Source: BP-133 sp040756995 (lineage in GTDB: Bacteria; Actinomycetota; Acidimicrobiia; IMCC26256; BP-133). From it: a stretch of 64,000 nt of DNA. Of this stretch, positions 1-7,768 are shown one piece after another. Numbering within the stretch: position 1 is the first letter of the stretch; every line of letters starts with the position of its first letter. Where the stretch lies: NCBI GenBank assembly GCA_040756995.1, contig JBFLYK010000030.1, positions 24,610 through 88,609 of the forward strand. Reading direction: 5' to 3'. A model generated the notes under the pieces. The model was not told where the DNA came from and did no database searches. It saw only the letters and a list, made by a program, of their open reading frames with translations. A program made the translations under genes and the position numbers.

Positions 1-2
1 GT

Positions 3-1193
3 CTGTGTCCCGACCACCAGCAGCACGCCTGCCTCGGGATCATCGAGGTGAACACCGGCTGCAACCTCGACTGTCCCGTCTGCTTCGCCGAATCGGGGCA
101 GCGGCCCGACGGCTTCTCCCTGACTCTGGAGCAGGTGGAGTCGGCTCTCGACGCCTTCGTTCGGGCCGAAGGTGACCCCGAGGTGGTCATGTTCTCGGGG
201 GGCGAGCCCACCATCCATCCCCAGATCCTCGACTTCGTGCGCCTCGCCAACGACAAGGGGATCGGGCTCGTCACCCTGAACACCAACGGGATCCGCCTCG
301 CCCACGACGAACGGTTCGTCGCGGCCCTGGCCGGCATCGAGCCGCGACCCCGGATCTACCTGCAATTCGACGGACTCAGCGAAGCGACGCACCGGACGAT
401 GAGGGGACGCGACTTGCGGGCCGTCAAGCAACGGGCCCTCGACCACTGCGCTGAAGCTGGATTGACCGTCATCCTGGTGCCGGCCGTGGAGCGGGGCGTC
501 AACGAGACCGAGCTCGGCGAGATCGTCCGGTACGGCATGGCTCACCCCGCGGTCAAAGGCGTCGCCTTCCAGCCTGTGACCCACACCGGCCGGCACATCG
601 ACTTCGATCCCACCGACCGGGTCACCAACGCCGATGTGATCCACGCCCTCGCGGACCAGCTCCCCGACTGGTTCCAGGTGTCGGATTTCGTGCCCGTTCC
701 CTGCTGCTTCCCCACCTGCCGGTCGATCACCTACGCCGTCGTCGAAGGTGAAACCGTCATCCCCATCCCCCGGCTCCTCAACGTGGAGGACCACCTCGAC
801 TACGTCACGAATCGCGTGATGCCCGACGGTTCGGTCCGGGCGGCGCTGGAGAAGCTGTGGAGCGCCTCGGCCTTCGCCGGCAGCCCCGGCACCGACGTCC
901 ACCTCGATCAGCTCGGCTGCCTGAACTGCGGTGTGGAGACTGCGTCCGTCTTCGACTCCCTGGCAGAGAAGATCTTCATGATCGTGATCCAGGATTTCGC
1001 CGACCCCTACACCCTCAACGTCAAGCAACTCATGAAGTGCTGCGTGGAGGAGTTACTCCCGGACGGCCGCATCATCCCCTTCTGCGCCTACAACTCGGTG
1101 GGGTACCGGGAGCAGGTTCGAGACCTCCTCTCGGGAAGCGGTAGTAGCGCCCTCCCGGGATCTGCCACGAACATCGGAAGGAGGCTGGGCTGA
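3..1193 (+). CDS. Tes/MJ0619-like radical SAM protein (5' end cut by window)
   Basis: Radical SAM enzyme whose start lies left of the window; the frame is open from base 3. The visible N-terminus carries LCPDHQQHACLGIIEV followed by the cluster motif CNLDCPVC (three Cys for the 4Fe-4S cluster), then FSGGEPT. The C-terminal part has a second Cys set (CLNC, KCC) and DGRIIPFCAYN. This layout, with a CP-x-H-x-x-H-x-C box ahead of the cluster and a Cys-rich tail, is that of the MJ0619 family, whose archaeal member Tes couples lipid tails to make tetraether lipids. Bacterial homologues exist with largely unknown substrates. The downstream methyltransferase overlaps its stop codon, so the two probably share an operon. 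The family call is fairly secure; a role in lipids is only inference. Confidence 0.78.
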   Translation: MCPDHQQHACLGIIEVNTGCNLDCPVCFAESGQRPDGFSLTLEQVESALDAFVRAEGDPEVVMFSGGEPTIHPQILDFVRLANDKGIGLVTLNTNGIRLAHDERFVAALAGIEPRPRIYLQFDGLSEATHRTMRGRDLRAVKQRALDHCAEAGLTVILVPAVERGVNETELGEIVRYGMAHPAVKGVAFQPVTHTGRHIDFDPTDRVTNADVIHALADQLPDWFQVSDFVPVPCCFPTCRSITYAVVEGETVIPIPRLLNVEDHLDYVTNRVMPDGSVRAALEKLWSASAFAGSPGTDVHLDQLGCLNCGVETASVFDSLAEKIFMIVIQDFADPYTLNVKQLMKCCVEELLPDGRIIPFCAYNSVGYREQVRDLLSGSGSSALPGSATNIGRRLG

Positions 1194-1993
1194 ACGCCCC
1201 GGGAGCATCCCTCTCCGTCGATCCGACCGTCCTCAAGAACTGCTGCGCCGCGATCTATGAGAGCGACCTCCTCGCCCTCGTGCTCGGGGCGAGCTATCAC
1301 CCGGGCGGATTTGAGATGACCCGGCGTCTGGCCCGGGTGCTGCGGCTGCGGCGCGGCGAACGCGTCCTCGACGTGGCCTGCGGCCGGGGCGGAAGCGCCT
1401 TGCTCCTCGCCGACGAGTTCGCCGCCTCGGTGGACGGGGTCGATCTGGGCCGGGCATCAGTGGAGCACGCCCGGGCCGAGGCGATCCGGCGGGACCTCGA
1501 CGGTCTCACTCGCTTCCACGTCGGAGACGCCGAGCGTCTCCCTTTCCCCGATGCCACTTTCGACGTCGTGATCTGCGAGTGCTCCTTGTGCACGTTCCCC
1601 GACAAAGATCGGGCGGCGGCCGAATTCGCGCGGGTCCTCCGGCCCGGCGGGCGCCTCGGCCTCACCGACGTCACCCTCGACCCTGCCCGGCTCGACCCAG
1701 AGCTGGCCACACTGGCCGGTTCCATCGCCTGCCTGGCCGGCGCCCGACCGGCTGCGGAATACGAAGCGCTGCTGGCCACGGCCGGGCTGGAGACCACCGT
1801 CTCGGAAGCCCACGACTACGCCCTGGCCCACATGGTGGATCAGATCGACGCTCGCCTCCGGGCGCTGGGCGTCCTTTGGACTACCAACGGCCCGTTCGAC
1901 ACCGAGGCCCTTCTGGGCCACACCGCCCGGGCCGCGGCGGCCGTGGCCGACGGCGTCGCCGGCTACTGCCTCCTCGTCGCCCGGCGTTCCTGA
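1190..1993 (+). CDS. class I SAM-dependent methyltransferase, probable CTG start
   Basis: Rossmann-fold methyltransferase: motif I is LDVACGRGG, followed by VDGVDLG, and a later CECSLCTF/PGGRLGLTDV core, as in UbiE/Methyltransf_11 enzymes. The first GTG in frame is at 1280, but family-like sequence (PTVLKNCCAAIYESDL) continues upstream to 1190. There a CTG lies 5 bases after AGGAGG (1179-1184) and overlaps the upstream stop as CTGA. I therefore take CTG 1190 as the start, giving 267 aa. The overlap suggests translational coupling to the radical SAM gene and a shared pathway. The methyl acceptor is unknown. Confidence 0.78.
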   Translation: MNAPGASLSVDPTVLKNCCAAIYESDLLALVLGASYHPGGFEMTRRLARVLRLRRGERVLDVACGRGGSALLLADEFAASVDGVDLGRASVEHARAEAIRRDLDGLTRFHVGDAERLPFPDATFDVVICECSLCTFPDKDRAAAEFARVLRPGGRLGLTDVTLDPARLDPELATLAGSIACLAGARPAAEYEALLATAGLETTVSEAHDYALAHMVDQIDARLRALGVLWTTNGPFDTEALLGHTARAAAAVADGVAGYCLLVARRS

Positions 1994-2015
1994 CCCGGCC
2001 AATCGGACAACGAAT

Positions 2016-2047
2016 GGGGGGCCGGCCGCTTCAGCGGCCGGCCCCCC
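2016..2047. terminator. bidirectional hairpin terminator
   Basis: A perfect 14-bp GC stem (GGGGGGCCGGCCGC) with a TTCA loop separates the plus-strand methyltransferase from the convergent minus-strand pmoB. It has no clear T-tract, as is common in GC-rich actinomycetes. Confidence 0.8.
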
Positions 2048-2083
2048 GTGACCGAAGGCCTGTCAGCGCCCGTGGTCGCGTTG

Positions 2084-3283
2084 TCAGCGAGCCCGGGTGA
2101 GCTCACCCCACATCTCGACGCCTTCCCGGGCGCCCGTGGGATCCTCGAAGATGAGGAGGCCCGACAGCGACGACTGCACCTCGTGGAGGGAGATGAGGCC
2201 GTGGTGACCCCAGACGGAGTCCGCCATGACGAGCGTCAGCTCCCTCGTCTCACCGGGGTTGATCGGAGCGTCGTCGGGAACGACGAGCGAGTACTCCTGC
2301 CCGCTGCCGGGAACCCCGAACGTGACCGTCGAGGTGGTGAACTCCCGGATCGACGCCGGCTGCTGGCCGTTGTTGGTCACCTTCAGCTTCCAGGTCACCT
2401 TCTCCTCGGTGGGTGAGTACCGGATGAGGTCGGTGTTCTCCACCGCCAGCGTCTTCGGCAGGTCCAGCGCCGGCGGGTTGTGGCGCCGGATCTGCTGGGG
2501 GACGGTCTCGGGATATGCGTTCTTGGCCCACAGCATCCCGCTGCCGAGGATGACCGCGATCCCGACGGCCGTGTACACGCCGAACCGGCGCTCCCGCGGG
2601 CCGACCAGCTCCTCCTCGACGTTCTCACCCGTGGCCAGCAGCTTGGCCCGGTAGAGCAGCGGCCTCGGGACGAGCCAGTAAACGAGCCAGACCACCGCCG
2701 GCAGGAGGGCGATAAGGTGCCAGCTGAGCACCGTCGAGCGCCCGTACGACTCGAGGTTCACCACCTTCCCGTTGGCGAGCTCGACCTCGTTCCGGTAGGT
2801 GGGGCCGCCTTCGACCCGCACCCACTGCCCGGGCCCGATGATCGGGCCGACCGTCTTGAACTGAAGCATGGGGTGGAGGTGCCAGCGCCCCTCCTTGCGG
2901 CCGACGACCGTGAGCTTGAAGTCGTAGGTCTTGCCCCGCTCCATCTTCATGCGTCCCGGCACGAACTCGCCTCCGACCCGGCGGTCGGTCACGACGAAGA
3001 CAGGCCCGGGGGCGTTGACGTTGAGGTACTCCTCGGTGTTCTCGGGCTTGGCGATCTTGCCGGGCCAGTTAGTCAGCAGGGTCATCCGGCCCGTCATGGT
3101 GACGGACTCACCCCGCTGGATCTTGTTGGTGGACCACTTCACGTCCGACCAGGCGACCGCCCCGGTCTTGATGAAGGCTTCCTGGGCGTTCTCGCCGTGG
3201 GCCGAGGCCGGCCCGGCCAGGGCCGTCACCGTCCCGGCGAGGGCCGTCATCAGGAGCAGCAAGAACTGAAACACTCGCCTCAT
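2084..3283 (-). CDS. pmoB: copper membrane monooxygenase subunit B (PmoB/AmoB/HmoB-like)
   Basis: Subunit B of a particulate methane/ammonia/hydrocarbon monooxygenase, 399 aa. A Sec signal peptide (about residues 1-28, ending GPASA) leaves His29 at the mature N-terminus, and HLH gives His135 and His137. These three His match the PmoB copper site (His33, His137, His139 in Methylococcus). Two membrane helices lie near 190-215 and 250-270, followed by a second cupredoxin-like domain. The start ATG 3283 overlaps the pmoA stop as ATGA. The frame is open far upstream of this ATG, but that stretch overlaps pmoA and lacks family sequence. Substrate (methane, short alkane or ammonia) cannot be told from sequence; the actinomycete context favours short-chain hydrocarbons or methane. 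Confidence 0.93.
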   Translation of the reverse strand: MRRVFQFLLLLMTALAGTVTALAGPASAHGENAQEAFIKTGAVAWSDVKWSTNKIQRGESVTMTGRMTLLTNWPGKIAKPENTEEYLNVNAPGPVFVVTDRRVGGEFVPGRMKMERGKTYDFKLTVVGRKEGRWHLHPMLQFKTVGPIIGPGQWVRVEGGPTYRNEVELANGKVVNLESYGRSTVLSWHLIALLPAVVWLVYWLVPRPLLYRAKLLATGENVEEELVGPRERRFGVYTAVGIAVILGSGMLWAKNAYPETVPQQIRRHNPPALDLPKTLAVENTDLIRYSPTEEKVTWKLKVTNNGQQPASIREFTTSTVTFGVPGSGQEYSLVVPDDAPINPGETRELTLVMADSVWGHHGLISLHEVQSSLSGLLIFEDPTGAREGVEMWGELTRAR

Positions 3284-4107
3284 GAGTTCCCTCCCGTTCC
3301 AGCGCCGACGAGCATGACCGGCTCGCCCACGGCTTCGGGCTGGCGCACCGCGGGTGCCGGACGCATGAACTGCGTCGCCGGCTTCACGGCCAGGTACTTC
3401 CCGATGAAGATCCCGAACCAGTAGAACGGGAGGGCCAGGAAGCCCGAGGCGAAGGCGATGACGTAGTCGATCTGTTCGAGGAATGCCCGCAGGCTTCCCT
3501 GCTCGATGATCCGGAGGTATTCCGGCGTCGAGGTCCGGATGTACATGAAGCCCTGCATGTCGGCCAGCGACAGCACGGTCCCGTTGTACTCGACGGGCTG
3601 GAGGAACGGGGCAAGCATTATCCAGTTCTGCGGGATGAACATCAACCCGAAGGCGAAACAGGCCAGGACCGACGTGATCCCGTACCTCCCCCTGGTCCAC
3701 ATCAGGATGATGTCCATGACGACTCCGCCCATGACCATGGTCGCCGGCCACACAAAATTGAACGGGTAGTGGTCGATGACACCCCAGTTGAACCAGCGGT
3801 TGAGCAGCTGGGCCAGCACCAGCAGCACCGTACCGAGTGTCGCCCCGATCGGTATCCGTAATTGTGACCAGCCGATATAGTGCAGAGCACCCGGCACGAT
3901 GGCGCTCAGCGCCGGCGTCAGCGTCGCCCACCACTGACGGTCTTTCCAGTCGGTCCAGAAGTCCCAGTCGCCCACCGTCAGCATGTTGCTCACGTGATAG
4001 GCGGCGGGAACGATGAAGATGACCCCGACAATCAGGAGCAGATCCCACTTCCTGCTGAACGTGGCTCGCCCGTACTTGTGGGGAACTAGCTCGGCCGCTT
4101 CAGCCAT
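3280..4107 (-). CDS. pmoA: copper membrane monooxygenase subunit A (PmoA/AmoA/HmoA-like)
   Basis: Membrane subunit A, 275 aa, slightly longer than the usual ~250 because of a Pro-rich C-terminal tail. Six to seven hydrophobic helices are visible. The family hallmark GDWDFW lies at residues 46-51, the site targeted by the classic A189 pmoA/amoA primer, followed by TDWKDRQWW. A GGAGGG ribosome site precedes ATG 4107. It is second in the C-A-B order and its stop overlaps the pmoB start. A 200-bp gap with a strong hairpin separates it from pmoC. Confidence 0.95.
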   Translation of the reverse strand: MAEAAELVPHKYGRATFSRKWDLLLIVGVIFIVPAAYHVSNMLTVGDWDFWTDWKDRQWWATLTPALSAIVPGALHYIGWSQLRIPIGATLGTVLLVLAQLLNRWFNWGVIDHYPFNFVWPATMVMGGVVMDIILMWTRGRYGITSVLACFAFGLMFIPQNWIMLAPFLQPVEYNGTVLSLADMQGFMYIRTSTPEYLRIIEQGSLRAFLEQIDYVIAFASGFLALPFYWFGIFIGKYLAVKPATQFMRPAPAVRQPEAVGEPVMLVGAGTGGNS

Positions 4108-4207
4108 CAGCTTTCCCTCCGTCTGGTAATCGGTCTGCCATTCCCCGCTCGGCGGCCGCGAAGGGTCCCTCTCCGGGGTCGTGCATGGTTGGTTGTCGAT
4201 GGGTGGT

Positions 4208-4253
4208 CATCGCCCGGCGGCGAATCCGTCCGGTGTGCCGCCACCGGGCGATG
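4208..4253 (-). promoter_or_regulatory. pmoC-pmoA intercistronic stem-loop
   Basis: CATCGCCCGG at 4208-4217 pairs with CCGGGCGATG at 4244-4253, and after one mismatch the stem continues into GGC/GCC. It sits between the pmoC stop and the pmoA start. Such a hairpin could process the transcript or set the C:AB ratio. Structure is seen; function is inferred. Confidence 0.6.
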
Positions 4254-4306
4254 CCGACCCGAAGCCCCCGGAGGGGCCTACTGGGTGTGCTTCTCCTGCT
4301 ACAGCG

Positions 4307-5194
4307 TTACTGCGGAGCCCACCACCGCCGCCAGTGGACGGGGTAGGACGCGGGGACCGGCTCGGCCGTCCCTTCCTTCTCCGCCTGGGCGGCTTCCTTG
4401 TCGGCCAACTCCCACATCCGGGGACCCGTGGCGAACCACACGGCGAACGTCCCGGCCAGGAGGTAGGCGAACAGGTTGAAGCCCCAGTGCAGGGGGGCGG
4501 AGAAGATCTCCTCGGTGAAGAAGAAGCTGTGGAACCACTCGTTCATCGCCACCCAGATGAGCAGGAAGAACGAGCCGCTCAGCACGAGCCCCCAGGAGAT
4601 CGGGAAGCCCTTGTCCCGGAAGAGGTGAGGCAGCCGGTCCCGGGCGTAGAGATACGACCCCACAGCCAGCATGATGAAGAGCGGGAAGATCCCGAAGAAC
4701 AGGTTGATATGGGACGGTGTGAACGCCGTGTCCCGCACCGCCACCTGGTGCCAGGTGGCGTCCTGCTCCGCCTTGAAGCTCCCGCCGACGAAGATCGCCA
4801 TCAGGTAGATGCCGAGCAACGCCCACAGTCTCCAGATGTGCCCCATCTCGTGCTGGGCCGTGACCGCACCGAACTCGGCCCGCTGGGCCTTGCAGTGCTT
4901 GCAGCCCTTGGCGATCCACGAGTACCAGATCAGACCACCTAACGGGATGATGGTGAGGTTCGCCCACAGCATCGTCATCCAGTAGCGGCCGAATTCAGGC
5001 GTCGTGGCGTCGAGGCCCTTGCTGAACGCGAAGAGCTTGTCCCAGGTCATCCAGAAGACGGTGATCCCGAGGACCATGCCCAAGCCGATGAGCAGAGGGG
5101 CCCAGGGACCGCCCTTTCGAGCCGAGACAGCGATGTCGTCAACGAGGACGACCTCCTCGACACCGAGCCTCTGGTCCTGCGCCGTTGTTGCCAT
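4307..5194 (-). CDS. pmoC: copper membrane monooxygenase subunit C (PmoC/AmoC/HmoC-like)
   Basis: Membrane subunit C, 295 aa, first gene of the pmoCAB operon. The copper-binding residues of PmoC are all present with family spacing: Asp145 and His149 in EQDATWH, and His162 in FTPSH, matching Asp156/His160/His173 of Methylococcus. The usual RDTDFTPSH reads RDTAFTPSH here, so the second Asp is Ala. Five to six helices follow, with the conserved NEWFHSFFF and APLHWGFN segments. The N-terminus has a CKHC pair in a cytoplasmic-looking loop (residues 98-101). A 7-2-7 operator (5341-5356) lies upstream. Confidence 0.94.
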   Translation of the reverse strand: MATTAQDQRLGVEEVVLVDDIAVSARKGGPWAPLLIGLGMVLGITVFWMTWDKLFAFSKGLDATTPEFGRYWMTMLWANLTIIPLGGLIWYSWIAKGCKHCKAQRAEFGAVTAQHEMGHIWRLWALLGIYLMAIFVGGSFKAEQDATWHQVAVRDTAFTPSHINLFFGIFPLFIMLAVGSYLYARDRLPHLFRDKGFPISWGLVLSGSFFLLIWVAMNEWFHSFFFTEEIFSAPLHWGFNLFAYLLAGTFAVWFATGPRMWELADKEAAQAEKEGTAEPVPASYPVHWRRWWAPQ

Positions 5195-5519
5195 GTGTTC
5201 TCCCGCACCCCCTTTCAGGGTTGAGTATCCGGTTCGTTACCTACGGTGAAGGCCCTCGGGACGTCCTCCGCACTCGGTTCCGAGACCCGATGGGTTCCGA
5301 CCCATCGTGACGATCCTCACCGCAGGGATGCGGGTGTCATACCTCCATCTGGAGAAATGTTTGCGCCGATCGGCCCGCCCGAATTCCGATGTTCCCCGCC
5401 GCTGCCGGAGCTCGGACGTGCCCGAATCATTGCGAAATCACGGCGCGCCGAAATGCGCCTTCCCCCGGGAGGGGAGGGCGCAACTCGAGCGAAAGAATCA
5501 GCGCTGAGAGGCTGCGGCC
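5195..5519. promoter_or_regulatory. pmoC upstream region
   Basis: No credible gene is seen in this 325-bp gap. It holds one 7-2-7 operator and, at its distal edge, a 7-bp hairpin (CGCTGAG/CTCAGCG) overlapping the stop codon of the small upstream gene, which may attenuate read-through into pmoC. Confidence 0.5.
5341..5356. promoter_or_regulatory. 7-2-7 palindrome, pmoC operator
   Basis: ACCTCCA-TC-TGGAGAA. CTCCA and TGGAG form perfect arms; it matches the motif repeated through the island and lies about 150 bp upstream of the pmoC start. Confidence 0.65.
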
Positions 5520-5651
5520 TCAGCGGTCGCGCTTGGCGGGGTTCTTCTTCACGAAGTAGAAGAGCATCGCCCCGAAGACCAGCGGCGTGAAGAAGGGAAG
5601 CAGCATGTACGGACCGCTCCCTCCGTGAGCCACGACCAGTTCGTACGGCAT
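5520..5651 (-). CDS. 43-aa single-helix membrane protein upstream of pmoCAB
   Basis: Small gene not expected from standard annotation. It encodes MPYELVVAHGGSGPYMLLPF followed by one hydrophobic helix (residues ~15-33, ending MLFYF) and a basic tail VKKNPAKRDR, so the predicted topology is N-out, C-in. AAGGGAG lies 8-10 bases ahead of ATG 5651, and a perfect 7-2-7 operator is 67 bp upstream. It is transcribed towards pmoCAB. Small helical partners are known for other copper membrane monooxygenases, so an accessory subunit or assembly role is plausible but unproven. No homologue is recalled. Confidence 0.7.
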   Translation of the reverse strand: MPYELVVAHGGSGPYMLLPFFTPLVFGAMLFYFVKKNPAKRDR

Positions 5652-5717
5652 GCCCGCTCTCCCTTCTGACGGTGAATACGACGACCGTCATTAGGAAGGA
5701 TGCCGGGGAGGCCGTCT

Positions 5718-5733
5718 ACCTCCAGATGGAGGG
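5718..5733. promoter_or_regulatory. 7-2-7 palindrome between the small pmo protein and the sensor kinase
   Basis: ACCTCCA-GA-TGGAGGG, with perfect 6-bp inner arms. It lies in the 320-bp divergent gap between the 43-aa gene (minus) and the kinase gene (plus), so it could act on both. No gene is seen in the remainder of the gap (5652-5971). Confidence 0.7.
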
Positions 5734-5971
5734 TTGAACGGAGGTTCACAACTGGGGCGGGCCAGCGACAGAAACGGACTTCCCGGCTATGATTGGGACT
5801 TTCGACGCTGGTTCTTGTTGCGCTAGGCAGCGACGATAGGCTGCCGGCCACCCAGGGGGTGCTCGCGCCGATCGCGCGGGCGTTGCACGTTGGGTGGCGG
5901 CTGAACGGACGAGGAGTCGGCTCGTGTGGTTGGTCGCCCGGGGGGGCCTTGAAGTTCCAGGGAAGTGGCGA

Positions 5972-7123
5972 ATGAAGAAAGTCGGGGCGGAGGACGTCGC
6001 CCTCGAGGCGACTGGCGAGCTCGAACGGCTGGAGCAGGACTATGCCGCCGTCATCGCCCTCCTCGACCGTGGTGCCGCTTTCCGCCACGCCACCGCCCAG
6101 GCCCGCCAATCGCTCGGCGTGGACGTCGCCATGGCCGGTGAGGTCGACGACGACGTCGACACCCTGGTCCTCCGCACTTTCAGCGGCGTCCGCACCAACT
6201 CCCTGCAGGAGCTCGTTGTCCCTCCCGGAACCGGCCTCGGCGGCAAGGTGGCGGTGCTGCGTCACCCCATCTGGGTTCCGGACTACTGCGCGTCGCCGGC
6301 GATCACCCACGACTTCGACCTCTACGTCCGCAACGAGCAGCTCCAGGGCATGCTGGCCGTCCCGATTCTGCGAGGCCACGAGTTCCACGGCGTGCTCTAC
6401 GTGGGGAACCGGCAGCGCTGCGCGTTCGGAGACCGGGCCAGCGACACGCTGCTCCAGATCGCCCGACAGGCCGGCCTGGCTATCGACATCGCCGGCCGCT
6501 CCCAGGAGATGGCCGACATCGCCGTCGAGGAGGAGCGGAGCCGGATCGCCCTGTCCCTCCATGACACCGTCGGGGCCATGTTGTTCGGGATCAGCGCCGC
6601 GGCCAAGGACCTCACCACCAACGTCCAGGCAGACCATCCCCTGCGTCGGCGCGTCGAGTTCATCGAGCAGCAGGCCGTCCGGGCGGCTGTCGCCCTCCGG
6701 GCGGCCCTGCGGGCTCTGGACGAGACCCCGAGGGAGGTGGCGCTGGCCGTGGCCCTCAAGCGGGACTGCAGCGCCTTCCAGACCCGAACCGGAATCCGCA
6801 CCAAGGTCGTCACCCTCGGCGACGTCGGTGCCATCGACGCCGGTCGCAAGTCGGCGCTCCTGTCGGCCATGCGGGAAGCGCTCCTCAACGTCGAAAAGCA
6901 CGCCAACGCCAAGTCGGTGGTGGTGAGCCTGGTCCGCACCGACGACGGCATCGCGGTGGTGGTGGCCGACGACGGAGTGGGGATCCCCGCCGAGCATCAG
7001 CGCACCGCCGGCCTCGGGCTGAAGGCGACCGCCGAGCGCATGGCCCAGGTGGGCGGGCGGATGATGATCGCCCCTGGCGACGAAGCCGGCGGCACCGTGA
7101 TGAGGGCCTGGGCGCCGGTGTGA
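5972..7123 (+). CDS. GAF-domain histidine kinase (NarL-type two-component sensor)
   Basis: Sensor kinase of 383 aa without membrane helices, so cytoplasmic. A GAF domain spans about residues 30-175. A HisKA_3 dimerisation domain follows with the phospho-acceptor His197 in EEERSRIALSLHDTVG. The C-terminal ATPase domain has the N box (REALLNVEKHA) and G1 box (DDGVGIP). ATG 5972 follows AGGGAAG. The stop overlaps the response-regulator start (GTGTGA), so the two are a cognate pair. The placement between copper and di-iron monooxygenases suggests it senses substrate, oxygen/redox state or copper; the GAF ligand is unknown. Confidence 0.88.
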   Translation: MKKVGAEDVALEATGELERLEQDYAAVIALLDRGAAFRHATAQARQSLGVDVAMAGEVDDDVDTLVLRTFSGVRTNSLQELVVPPGTGLGGKVAVLRHPIWVPDYCASPAITHDFDLYVRNEQLQGMLAVPILRGHEFHGVLYVGNRQRCAFGDRASDTLLQIARQAGLAIDIAGRSQEMADIAVEEERSRIALSLHDTVGAMLFGISAAAKDLTTNVQADHPLRRRVEFIEQQAVRAAVALRAALRALDETPREVALAVALKRDCSAFQTRTGIRTKVVTLGDVGAIDAGRKSALLSAMREALLNVEKHANAKSVVVSLVRTDDGIAVVVADDGVGIPAEHQRTAGLGLKATAERMAQVGGRMMIAPGDEAGGTVMRAWAPV

Positions 7124-7761
7124 GGACGACCCAGGCGTCCGTACGGGTCCTCGTCGTCGACGACCACCCCGTGGTCCGCCAGGGGGTGGCCATGCTCCTG
7201 CGGTCGGACCCGCAGATCAGCCTCATCGGCGAGGCCGCCTCCGCCCGGGACGCCATCGACACCACCCGGCGTCTGCGCCCTGACGTGATCCTCCTCGATC
7301 TCCGGCTGCCCGACATGCTGGCCTGCGAGGCCATTCCTCAGCTCCGGGGAGCCAATCCCACCTCGAAGATCGTGATCTTCACCGCCTACGCCGGCCACCG
7401 GGCGCTCAGCGCCGCGATCGAGGCGGGGGCCGACTGCTGCCTGCGTAAGGACGCCGCCGACGTCGACCTGGCGGTGACCATCAAACGCGTCGCCCGGGGT
7501 GAACGGTTCGTCGATCCCCGGCTCCGCCACGACAGCGCACCCGGCCGGATTCCCCGCAGCGCGGCGGGGCCGTCGCTCACCCAGCGGGAATACGAAGTCC
7601 TCCGGCGGGTGGCGATGGGCGAGACCAACCCGGAGATCGCCGAAGCGCTCGGCCTCTCCCGCAACACCGTGAAGACCTACCTGCAGACGGCTCTCCAGAA
7701 GCTCGGCGTCCGCAACCGCGTGGAGGCGATCGCCAAAGCCAACGAGGTCGGTCTCCTGTAA
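7120..7761 (+). CDS. NarL/FixJ-family response regulator
   Basis: Receiver domain (residues ~8-125) with acidic pocket DD14-15 and phospho-acceptor Asp60 in VILLDLRLPD, then a LuxR-type HTH (about 145-205) with LTQREYEVLRRVAMGETNPEIAEAL. It starts at GTG inside the kinase stop. It is followed after 7 bases by the di-iron monooxygenase alpha gene, whose ribosome site abuts its stop, so all three are likely co-transcribed. NarL-family dimers bind 7-2-7 inverted heptamers. The palindrome repeated in this island has exactly that form, so this protein is the leading candidate to bind it (inference). Confidence 0.9.
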   Translation: MRTTQASVRVLVVDDHPVVRQGVAMLLRSDPQISLIGEAASARDAIDTTRRLRPDVILLDLRLPDMLACEAIPQLRGANPTSKIVIFTAYAGHRALSAAIEAGADCCLRKDAADVDLAVTIKRVARGERFVDPRLRHDSAPGRIPRSAAGPSLTQREYEVLRRVAMGETNPEIAEALGLSRNTVKTYLQTALQKLGVRNRVEAIAKANEVGLL

Positions 7762-7768
7762 AGGAGGG

